DNA of 60,000 bases, taken from the NCBI RefSeq assembly GCF_029227915.1, contig NC_079883.1:4900001-4960000 (forward strand), in the 5' to 3' direction. Below the pieces are notes generated by a model. That model saw only the letters and a program-made list of their open reading frames with translations, was not told the DNA's origin and did no database searches. The position numbers and the translations under genes were made by a program. The DNA comes from Hydractinia symbiolongicarpus. Lineage: Eukaryota > Cnidaria > Hydrozoa > Anthoathecata > Hydractiniidae. Below are positions 34,301 through 41,899 of the stretch, one piece after another. Position 1 is the first letter of the stretch, and the number at the start of each line of letters is the position of its first letter.

Positions 34301-37300
34301 GAGAAACACTATGTACAATCTCATTAACTTCTCACAGTACATCAATCCCAGCGGCAACCGCAATAGTGATCACAATTTGATATTTGTAACATAGATTACT
34401 TAATAGCGTCATAGTCATAAGAAAAAGACGTAAGAGGGCCGTTTATTTATTTAAAATGGTGTTAAATTTTGTCTAAATACACCAAATCAAATTAATAGTA
34501 AAAGTATTTGACTATTTGATTATTCGACTAAGTACATGCATGCTAAAAAAACAATTCAAACCATGTCCTTTTTTTCTTTAACATTTTTGCTGCACGTGTA
34601 CTTTTATACATTTCCAGTGTATAAAGCCCTGACTAGGATTTGAACCTAGACCTCCCACAATGTGGGCGTCCTACAGTTGGACTATCAAGGCTGTAGCTAT
34701 AAAAATAGCTTTTGATTAAAAATTCCAGAATGGGAAGGCTTTAGCTATAAAAATAGCTTTTAACTAAAAATTCTAGAATACCAGGTTTCCACTATCGCAG
34801 ATTGCTGGAAACTAAGTTTCTTTTCAGATTCTGTACGGCAATGCTTTGCAGGTGTGACTGCTCATGCGCAGTGACTTAGCATTTCAGGCGATTCTCGCAA
34901 GGGTTCTTCCTCGATCGTCAGTTGGCCTTGGCGTCGCAAACTTTTGCTAACAGTGTTTAATGTTCTTCATATCTTTTATTTTTTCATGTACCACCAAACT
35001 TCGAGTTTATGACGAAAATCGTGGAAAACAGACTACGAAGATATATATTGCAAGATGCACGGCATAACAAATGGTCATCTTCACGGTTTTTCTTCTCTAG
35101 AAAAAGACTATAAAGCTCCCACGTTTTTCATCCAGTTGCTGATCATCATGCCGTTCATCATAGTTGTGTGCATTGTATATGTGCTTTGCCAAGCCAACGA
35201 GGCGAGGTGTATTGTATATGTGCTTTGCCAAGCCAACGAAGCGAGAATGTCGGTGTATTGTATATGTGCTTTGCTAAGCCAACGAAGCGAGGTGTATTGT
35301 ATATGTGCTTTGCCAAGCCAACAAGGCGAGAATACTGTATTGTATATGTGCTTTGCCAAGTTAACGAGGCGAGAAAACCAATATCACCATATTGAGTTGT
35401 TATTTATTCTTAATCACCCATTGCCGGGAAGAAGTAAAAAGAAGGGACTTTTCCACTAATTTAATTCCTACGTATGGGTGATCAATTAGAATATACACTC
35501 CAAAAGCACCTCAAACATTACTAACAATTGAACAAACAGTTAAAAATGACATTTTAAGGTGTTGCTGCAGCCTACATCTTTCACAGATGGGTTATCCCGT
35601 CAATGACCAAAACCATGCGGTCTGGTAAAGTAATTTTCCATATCATCCTGACAAAACATTTCAAAAAGAAAGCATAGAACATCATTTTGAAGAAGAAACT
35701 TAGAAACCTCATTAAAGAAATGGAATATTATTCGTAATGCTTCATGTGTCTGCCATAAAACAAATATGGTACCAATACCATGGCTAGAAGAAAATCCTGC
35801 ACCTATATCTATGGATCCTTTCCATCGCGTGAAATAAGGAAATTATTTAACCAAACAAAACAGACATTGATTCTTATGTTTTAGAAGGGGGGTTTGCTTC
35901 AATATACACTCAATAGTGTTTTTGACATTCAGGCGATCGAAGATAGCCATCCGTTTTGCTAAAAAACTCTGATATGAAAAAGTAAACATTCTTTGCATTT
36001 CTCAATGGTCAGCCATCAAACGTGCGAAAGGCTTTGGTGTTGATATACTTTTTGTGGAAAATTGTTGGTATTGCACCTTTATTCAATAATTTGCATGTTG
36101 GACCTTAATCTCAACCATACCATGGAAATGTAAAAAAGACCTTCGAATGCTAATTAGTCATTTCGAAGTTCTGGTGTACTTTAGGAGGTCTGTGCAACAG
36201 ATTAATAATTAGCTAAATGCTAAATGATGGAACATCGCAGGCCAACATACTATCTTTTTTCTTATGACTATGATGGTATCGTCCTTTTTCTATATTTATT
36301 CCTAAGTTTAATATGTGAAACTATATTGTGACATCTTATAATAACTTACTTTATAGCTGGAGGGAGAATCTCTTGTAGATATGGCATCCTAAAAAATGAT
36401 ATATTTAGTATCTATATATTAGCAACTAATAATTGTATAGTAACAGTAATAACGATTATAGTAGTATAAAAAATTTGTCCATTTCAAATTTATTTAATAT
36501 TTAAACATGTTCACAAATACAAAGTGTGGCATTTCAAAAAAAAAGTTAAAATTGAGACAACTAGTTAGAATAACAGAGACTTTTTTACTTCTTTAGAAAA
36601 GTTGATCTTCACCCGATATGCTCTTCTAATTTAAATTTGAATTATCACATATCATCACCTTAAAATAACCAGTATAATAAAACCACACAAAATGAAAAGT
36701 GGGTCTATGTTTCACCATATTTTTCTATTTTTATTCCTTTCAAAATTTTAAATATACGGTAATTTAATAACGTTTCAGATTATAAATCAGCCTATTTGAC
36801 TGATATAAATTGTGAATAATCAAAATACACAGCGTAAATGTTACCACTTCAAAAGAGATCTTTACCTTATGTACGTCAAAATTATCATGTTTACAATATG
36901 TTAATTTATCATAAGAACTTAACTTTTTAATGCATCAAGAAAAGATCATATTTAAATTGTGCTTTTTCCAGGAATGGAACTTAGGCTAGTTACTAGTGTT
37001 CTTACTTCTTGTTCATTTTTCTTTTCTTCTTTTCTATCTTTCCTTTTTTCTTTTTCTTCATCTTCTATTTTATTATATTCCTCCTTTTTTCTCTTGTTTT
37101 CATCTTTTTCTTTACTTAGTGCTCCTTCTTCATTTCTGTTTTCCTTTTCCTAAATAAAAGCATTATATACTAAATACTTAATAAATTACAACTTAAATGT
37201 TTAAACACAAATTGATCACTGATAATTCAAATGTGAAAGAATTTAAGCATAAATTAAAAAACTACCCCTATGCACTTTTTTAAATGCATCTGGTACATTG

Positions 37301-40300
37301 ATTTTACAATGAACGATCTTTTGCATTCACATATAAAGGGTCCTCCAATATTCTAGTATTTAAAAAAGAAGAAAATAAGACAAATAATACGATGTTTTAG
37401 ATAAGCATAGAAAAGTTGGTGAGACACAGTAAAAACCACTTTTTATGTGACTTCGTTGCAATTGCATGTCGACACGATAAGAATAAATTACTTTCGTCTT
37501 TCAACAAACAAAAATTAAGTTACGACAATTTTAAAATAGCGCGATAATAATACAAAGATTTCTGTCTCCGCAAAATTGTCCACACATTTTGACTTACCAA
37601 AGAAGAATGAAATGTCTCAACCTGTTCAGTTTCTATGACAAAACGCGAAACAGTCAGTTATTTTTAATGTGGCAACAGTGTTCTGGGAGTAATGGTACAT
37701 ATTATAGTCAATGGTCCTTTTTTAAGAAGATCACACAAGAGGAGCTATTATAATGCTAATATAGCTTTTCCATTTTTCAACTTGCTTAGAAAGTTTGGAA
37801 CAATTTTACCAACACACCTGGTTCTAAGGAAATCTGATAATTACCACCTATAACCTCACACCTCTCAACACATGCAAAATCAACTCCAGGAACTAAAGGA
37901 AAGTTAAAAAAATGTACTTTACTCCACATTTCCAGTTAAAATGCATATATTGTATATATCAAAAAACCTGATAAATATTTTTTTTACAATAAATGTTTGT
38001 ATCATCTTCTCGAATTACTTTTCGGTTTCCAATAAATTGTTCAATATAATTCATTCACGATTGTAATAAGTAAAAAATCAAAAAGCTGAGAAACATAATG
38101 ATACGTACTACTACATTCAACAGCATCCTGAAAAAAAGAACACTGGTTTACATAAGCATAAAAAACCTATTACAATGAACCTCTATCTTAATCTTTTTCT
38201 GGAGATCCCGTAGCTTAAAATCTGGATGTCGGTTTCCAATAAAATTTTGTGAGTAAACATATAGGACCTATACAAGCTTATGCAGAAAATGTCATTGGAA
38301 ACAAAGTAGCAGATTCCGAGTTATTGGGTCATTAGCAAAAAAAATGGAGGCCTGGAACCAGCCGACATTTTGGCAAAAAAAATTATGTTGATCAATTCAC
38401 CTTTATGCATTGATAAAGTTTAAATGCACATCCCTTAACAGGTCTAAAATTACTGATGACAGAAAATGTCAAAATTTGGTATTACTTAAATATGACATCA
38501 TAATTTATGCAGCATAATTTAATCTAAAATTCTTTAAATGCGAATATCTTGAGAACGAAAAGAGCTTTTTAAAAAAATTTAAAAAGACTTGTTAACCAAA
38601 TTTTTAAGCTACATAATATAAGTCCAACATCATTTTACACCTTGGGTTCCCTTTAAGCAAAACGGACAAAATTGTGAACTCCTTAATGATGGATAAGTTG
38701 AAATTCAATCCACCTTTCTCATTAAATTTATCAATGAACTGAAGTATAACCTAAAATTATAAGTTAAGGTTACCTGGTTAATCTGTTTTATACTTAAACT
38801 GTTATCTCGCGCTGAAAAATCCTTTAAGCAATCAGGCTTATCGGCATTAACAACCTAAGTAAACAAGAACACAGTCAAAAAACTTGTTAAATTTTTAAAT
38901 AAGATTTTTTTTAACATACAATAATAGAATCTGAACTCATCTCAAATTTTGAAGTGGAAGACACATGTGCAGGATCATTCGGGCGACGTTAACAAAAACT
39001 TCACTTAAACTTTGTTTAATTTTAAAAACATACAATCAAACTTTTCTGTAGTTAGAGGATTATGACATTCTTCCTGCTTAAAATATCTGTATGTTTGGTG
39101 GATACTTTAATTGGAGAAACTTTAGCGAGAGAAATGAATTCGAGAACGAAACGAAACGAGAGCGAATTCGCGATTTTTCTACATTTTCGCGAAAGTTTAT
39201 CTCGTTAAAATTTCTTCATTCGCGAAACTTTATCTCGCGAAAGTTTCCGAATTTCTTTATTCGCAAAAGTTTATCCTGTAAGCTATTTTATCTTTTTTTC
39301 ACCAAAAACGCACAAAATACTTAGAAATCTTATTTCATGAAAGAAAATTTATAACATTTTCAATTATGCTAAGAATTTAGAAGTTTTTTCTAACTGCAAA
39401 ATACTTCATTCGTGAAAGTTAATCTCGCGGAATTTTCCGAATTTCTTCATTCGCGAAAGTTTCTCCAAATAAAGTAATTGCCATTTAAATTTTGCACAAT
39501 CACAAACTTATATTTGTACAACTAGAGCATTACCTTTTTTTCCAAGAATTCTTGATCAGTAGCTTCAACATATTTATCATTCTCAATTTTAACAATCCTT
39601 TTTTTATCCTAAAAAAATAATTCATTATGCAGGTCAATTTTCTTTATTACTGAAATTTAATAGCTTGTAAATAAAATAAATATGTCCATAAGCAGCCTCA
39701 GTAACAAATATAGTAATGCCCCAACGCAAATAGCGAATGCAAATATGTAGCAATAAAAGTGCCTACGAGTTTAATGTAAGTATTTAGGACAGACAGTTCA
39801 TAGTATAAAGTTCTTCTGAAATACAGTAAAAATGTTCACATGACATGTATATTGAAACAATGAACTTGACAAATTCTTTCATATAGAATTACAAGAATGT
39901 TTATTTCTTTGTTGTTAGGAAACACTTCGTTGGTGGCGACACATTTTCAATGACAAGTAAAGACATAATAAGCAACAAATCTAACTACTGTAGTTAGCAA
40001 GTAGAACAAGGAATATAGAAAGAAGCATTTCATGAAAATTCCTAGTAAACAGTTATGCAAATTTAAAGGCGTATACTGAATACCTAACAGAGTCAAAACA
40101 CAAGTAACAACTCAAAAGAAAATCCAGTGAGTTGGACATTTATTTAAAAACTTACATTCGAAGTCTTGCCTTTGTCTGACATTTTCAAAACATCTACAAC
40201 CTATGTACATTTTATTAAATTAGTTTTACAACATTCAATAGAAAAGAAAAAAAAACTCATATTTAAATAAGACAGTGAAAACCACTGCAGAATGAGAAGT

Positions 40301-41874
40301 ACCTTTTGTATATCTGGTCTGACATTAGGATCAAATTGCCAACATTCTTGAATCAGGTTAACAATCTTAGAAGGATCAGCATACAAACCATGGATGCATG
40401 AAATGTCAGGTCTAGTACCTGCTTCAATTGCAGTCTTTAAAAGTGACTCATGAGGTATCAAAACACCTTCCCATGGGTGCTCCTTGTCACCAAGTATTTC
40501 AAACATTGAAATACCAAACGCATAGATGTCAGTATATTTTGTTTTTGTTGTAATGCCACAGACTAGTTCTGGGGCTACATAAGCCAAAGTAGTTCCTACA
40601 AAGACATTACAGGGACATTTCACCTAATTTATCAAAAGTGGTAGTAAAATAAAACTAAATAAGAGATAAGAATAAATGTCAAGATCGTAGGGTGGCTCTA
40701 TTACTAAAAAGCTTATTTAAACTGTTATGAATGGAGCAACACCTTAATTACACAAATTTTACCTTTAAGGGACTTTCCATTTCCTATGGATGTTGTTGTG
40801 GTAACACACGTATCTTTGAAGATAGACAACTCATTGAAATCTGTCAGCTTTACCACAATTTTTTCATTTGTCCCATCCACCAACATATTTGCTGGTTTGA
40901 TATCCATGTGAATAATATTTTTGGAGTGCAAAAAATTTAGACCACTGCTTGCTTGTCTGCAGTAATCTTCCCTCTCTTCAAAATTAAAATATTCATAATC
41001 ATTGAAGTAATTTAATAATTCCCTCATATTATGTGCCCTTATTGAAGTGCCGTCATTACCTAACAAAAATTACACCTTGTGAAATTATAACATGACAATC
41101 AAACATCATAACCAGTTTATCATTGGCAAAGAATTATATGAATTTTGCCAATGAAATTGATAGTTTCTTGCCTAGTACATATTTCATAAATAGCTATGCA
41201 ATGAGCAATTTCTTTCAAACATTAATTTGGGATCTTTTTAAATTTCCAACTGACGTTAAGTCTAAAAATTTTAAATTTGTGAAAAACATATGCTAAAGAA
41301 ACAAATCATAATTTAGAGTTAAGACAAATGGACTTGGTAATTTGCCCTATGGAATATATCAAGTTGATAAAATTTTAATTAGGACAGATGTTAACAGAAT
41401 AAAAATAAAAAGGGTTATCAATTTAAAAAAGCCTTTAGTTATGTATTACCATTTCCAATTAACAAAAAAATTATGTTTTAATAATAAAATCCAGAGAATG
41501 TAAAAACAACATAAAATAGTGAAACTTTGTGAATCAAAGATATCAAACTCACCTGTTAGCTCAACACAGCAATACTCCAATATTATTGCTGATGGTCTGG
41601 TGGAATATCCATGAAAAGAGCAAATGTTCTCATGCTTTAAGTCAAGCAGAGAATTCGCAGCCTTTAACATAGCCTTCTCGGACACTTTCCTCTTGAGTTT
41701 TTTGCATGCACCTCTTTTTCCTCCTAGCGTATATTCAAAAACAACTGCAGAGGAGCCTTCCCCCAAAAGTTCTGATGTCACACTCAAGGGGATGTCAAAC
41801 ACTTCTAAGTGGTGCAACTTTTCTCGAAGAGCCTTTATTTCAGCTCCTACTTTAGACGAACTAAAAAATGCCAT
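25172..41874 (-). CDS. Multi-exon gene: protein kinase + zinc fingers + tyrosine recombinase (predicted fusion)
   Basis: Reading acceptor and donor sites by eye gives 22 exons from ATG at 41,874 to TGA at 25,172. Phases agree at every junction and the coding length is 3,750 bases (1,249 residues). Order in the protein: kinase domain (about 30-304), linker (305-519) with a Lys/Glu-rich helix, C2H2 and C2HC fingers (532-551 and 609-628), tyrosine recombinase (catalytic part about 870-1,060), acidic tail and a short SANT-like end. No stop or better ATG separates kinase and recombinase in the chain. The recombinase with fingers is, from memory, a family of cnidarian proteins related to Crypton elements; a kinase on it is unexpected. 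Two adjacent genes joined by my exon choice remain possible. The ATG directly follows TATATTTAG, a possible cis or spliced-leader acceptor. Confidence 0.55.
25668..26019. repeat. Segmental duplication, copy A (contains exon 21)
   Basis: About 350 bp matching 27,418-27,769 with only scattered differences. It includes the exon and about 230 bp of upstream intron. Identity in the intron is as high as in the exon, which means the duplication is recent. Confidence 0.85.
25682..25780 (-). CDS. Exon 21: tail exon, second copy of the duplicated pair
   Basis: 99 bases nearly identical to exon 18, ending DPEPDPEQQKLRG, phase 1 to 1, acceptor TTTGTTAG, donor GTG|GTAAGA. Both copies keep good splice sites, so they could be included together or alternatively. 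Confidence 0.65.
26079..26165 (-). CDS. Exon 20: acidic tail exon
   Basis: 87 bases (VVCSDFDSSDDSDSQIDQHQ and on), phase 1 to 1, acceptor TCATTTAG, donor AAAA|GTGCGT. The VV-x-x-D-acidic start could act as a SUMO-interacting motif; this is only a pattern. Confidence 0.55.
26324..26353 (-). CDS. Exon 19: tail microexon
   Basis: 30 bases (SATNKRSLK), phase 1 to 1, acceptor CTTTTTTTAG, donor AAAAC|GTAAGT. Confidence 0.5.
26830..27401. repeat. Interspersed repeat, related to 28,677-29,328; left end lost
   Basis: Starts in a C-run with the complement of a G-rich end, followed by (AAAG)n-like purines, then TTCTAGTGTTCTTATCATTTT and a GGGGGCGCC region, ending TGTGGCACTG. It matches the complete copy over most of its length but lacks its left terminal repeat. 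Confidence 0.7.
27418..27769. repeat. Segmental duplication, copy B (contains exon 18)
   Basis: Partner of 25,668-26,019. Copy ends at TGCATTTA in both cases, after which sequences diverge. Confidence 0.85.
27434..27532 (-). CDS. Exon 18: tail exon, first copy of a duplicated pair
   Basis: 99 bases with PTIKHVSKYAGIDPEQRTLQ and an acidic DPEPDPEPQ stretch, phase 1 to 1, acceptor TTTGTTAG, donor GTG|GTGAGA. Its twin is exon 21 at 25,682-25,780, differing at three bases, two of them silent. Confidence 0.65.
28241..28354 (-). CDS. Exon 17: tail, basic and Ser/Thr-rich
   Basis: 114 bases (NSTQKLNASIKSTPLRLRKN and on), phase 1 to 1, acceptor ACTTTTTAG, donor ACAG|GTGAAA. Confidence 0.6.
28677..29328. 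mobile_element. Non-autonomous DNA transposon (hAT-like MITE) in an intron
   Basis: 652 bp bounded by the inverted repeat CAGTGCCGTAACC and GGTCACGGCACTG. The CAGTG end is typical of hAT transposons; I could not find matching 8-bp target duplications. No transposase is encoded. It sits 40 bp from the splice donor of exon 16. Confidence 0.55.
29368..29910 (-). CDS. Exon 16: tyrosine recombinase catalytic domain
   Basis: 543 bases, residues 880-1,060. It begins GEPARIQLKDF, finishing the first catalytic box. KGNNHLVPILIP fits the beta-hairpin lysine region. ATKNRHRISTLFASL holds the second catalytic Arg (R1004; the His of H-x-x-R is Thr here), SHMGHS gives H1030, and NVYQAP gives the nucleophile Y1039. 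Such enzymes cut and rejoin DNA through a tyrosine-phosphate bond. The domain seems intact enough to be catalytic, which needs testing. Acceptor AATTTTTTAG, donor AAAG|GTAATT, phase 1 to 1. Confidence 0.75.
29950..30245 (-). repeat. Candidate tRNA-derived SINE
   Basis: On the minus strand, AACCAACTGTTGGCTTTGTG resembles a pol III A box region and AAGTTCAAACCCCG a B box about 50 bp later, followed by an unrelated body. Poor but recognisable. Confidence 0.35.
30822..31902 (-). CDS. Exon 15: zinc fingers and recombinase core-binding region
   Basis: 1,081 bases, residues 520-879. After basic RKNGKSKRPKR comes a C2H2 finger, CPFCLKLRYKLSRHLRKKHH, and about 75 residues later CSYCDVVVIKENYSRHRKKC, a C2HC finger. 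The rest is mostly helical, as expected for the region before a tyrosine-recombinase catalytic fold. The exon ends TRLTLLNGRRG, where R879 matches the first catalytic Arg (T-G-x-R). Acceptor CCTTATTTTAG, donor GAG|GTATGT, phase 0 to 1. Confidence 0.75.
32165..32440 (+). repeat. Tandem repeat, three diverged copies of about 105-113 bp
   Basis: Each copy has GTGGA-AAATCCACGGG (self-complementary TGGA/TCCA core), then GTCGCCCGTCCTTT, TATA and CGCATTTCGT. It lies between exons 15 and 14 of the kinase-recombinase gene. Confidence 0.7.
32785..32826 (-). CDS. Exon 14: acidic linker
   Basis: 14 codons, PEIIENTSDHSDSQ, phase 0 to 0, acceptor TTGTTTTTAG, donor CAG|GTATTA. Confidence 0.5.
33610..33636 (-). 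CDS. Exon 13: linker microexon
   Basis: 9 codons, SVGEMINQE, phase 0 to 0, acceptor TATATTTAG, donor GAG|GTAAGG. Confidence 0.45.
33899..33968 (+). other. tRNA-like sequence with a clear A box
   Basis: ATAGCCCAGTTGGTTAGCGC is a near-perfect tRNA D-arm/A-box sequence. The expected B box is only weakly present as GGTGTTGGAAACGGTC. Probably a decayed tRNA-derived repeat. Confidence 0.35.
34153..34215 (-). CDS. Exon 12: acidic linker
   Basis: 21 codons (SVPSDSELFGDLPDIENSSI and on), phase 0 to 0, acceptor CGTTTTTAG, donor GAG|GTGTGA. Confidence 0.55.
34626..34691 (-). other. tRNA-like sequence, 66 nt, probably a pseudogene or SINE head
   Basis: Minus strand folds with a full 7-bp acceptor stem (GCCTTGA with TCAGGGC), a 4-bp D stem (GTCC/GGAC), and a 5-bp T stem (CTAGG/CCTAG) with loop TTCAAAT as B box. 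The anticodon arm and variable region are about 4 nt short, so a working tRNA is unlikely. Confidence 0.4.
35168..35372 (+). repeat. Minisatellite, five copies of a 39-46-bp unit
   Basis: The unit starts GTGTATTGTATATGTGCTTT and ends CCAACGA(A/G)GCGAG. Basic period 39 bp, with three copies carrying extra bases. In frame it reads CIVYVLCQANEAR, but there is no support that it is translated; it is in an intron. Confidence 0.85.
36350..36388 (-). CDS. Exon 11: linker
   Basis: 13 codons, DAISTRDSPSSYK, phase 0 to 0, acceptor TTTTTTAG, donor AAA|GTAAGT. Confidence 0.5.
37006..37149 (-). CDS. Exon 10: charged helical linker
   Basis: 48 codons made almost entirely of Lys, Glu, Asp, Arg and Asn (for example KRKKEEYNKIEDEEKEKRKD), probably a single long helix. 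Acceptor TTTTATTTAG, donor GAA|GTAAGA, phase 0 to 0. Confidence 0.6.
37598..37632 (-). CDS. Exon 9: linker
   Basis: 35 bases (TEQVETFHSSL), acceptor GTCATAG, donor TTG|GTAAGT, phase 1 to 0. An alternative acceptor 11 bases downstream (GAACAG) would also leave phase 0. Confidence 0.45.
37818..37892 (-). CDS. Exon 8: linker
   Basis: 75 bases (PGVDFACVERCEVIGGNYQI and on), acceptor TCCTTTAG, donor CCAG|GTGTGT, phase 1 to 1. Confidence 0.45.
38109..38127 (-). CDS. Exon 7: microexon of the linker
   Basis: 19 bases (DAVECS), acceptor TTTTTTTCAG, donor TA|GTACGT, phase 0 to 1. Chosen because it matches the phase of exon 8; uncertain. Confidence 0.35.
38774..38854 (-). CDS. Exon 6: linker
   Basis: 27 codons (VVNADKPDCLKDFSARDNSL and on), phase 0 to 0, acceptor TTTACTTAG, donor CAG|GTAACC. 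A weaker 21-base candidate with ATGAGTTCAGATTC and donor GTATGT lies near 38,920-38,940 and was not included. Confidence 0.55.
39110..39475. repeat. Cluster of palindromic TTCGCGAA units
   Basis: AAATTTCTTCATTCGCGAAA and AAAGTTTATCTCGCGAAAGT recur with variations about six times. The core TTCGCGAA is its own complement. Intronic, between exons 6 and 5. Confidence 0.65.
39534..39608 (-). CDS. Exon 5: linker
   Basis: 25 charged codons (DKKRIVKIENDKYVEATDQE and on), phase 0 to 0, with acceptor TTTTTTTAG and donor AAG|GTAATG. Confidence 0.55.
40156..40200 (-). CDS. Exon 4: end of kinase domain and start of linker
   Basis: 45 bases, VVDVLKMSDKGKTSN, phase 0 to 0, acceptor CATAG, donor GTAAGT. 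RPDIQK followed by VVDVL is the natural last helix of a kinase, which supports this junction. Confidence 0.65.
40303..40595 (-). CDS. Exon 3: kinase C-lobe
   Basis: Encodes residues 207-304. It starts GTTLAYVAPEL (APE motif), then TDIYAFGISMFEIL (the DxxSFG helix), KEHPWEG, and ends LIQECWQFDPNVRPDIQK, the usual W.....RP at the lobe's end. Acceptor CTTTGTAG, donor AAAAG|GTACTT, phase 1 to 0. Confidence 0.8.
40763..41059 (-). CDS. Exon 2: kinase catalytic loop
   Basis: Encodes residues 108-206. It holds NIIHMDIKPANMLV, with Met in place of Arg of HRD but catalytic D160, K162 and N165 present, and TDFNEL, where DFG has become DFN. Acceptor TTGTTAG, donor AAAG|GTAAAA, phase 1 to 1. Confidence 0.8.
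41553..41874 (-). CDS. Exon 1: kinase N-lobe
   Basis: Encodes residues 1-107. The glycine loop is LGEGSSAVVF (37-46) and the ATP lysine is K58 in GACKKLK. The helix-C position that normally has Glu appears to be Ala (MLKAANSLLDLKHENI). LDLKHENICSFHGYS fits beta 4 of tyrosine-kinase-like families. Donor CAG|GTGAGT, phase 1. Confidence 0.75.
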
Positions 41875-41899
41875 CTAAATATAAGATAATATTTACCAG

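Noticed and set aside
35055-35459. 134-codon plus-strand frame with repeated CIVYVLCQANEAR
   Set aside because: It is created by the 39-bp minisatellite; frames on both strands are open for the same reason.
36959-37153. Ser/Phe-rich plus-strand frame
   Set aside because: It is the shadow of the Lys/Glu-rich exon on the minus strand, which has proper splice borders.
39091-39324. Frame rich in Arg/Phe/Ser
   Set aside because: It follows the TTCGCGAA repeat cluster; no splice or start context.
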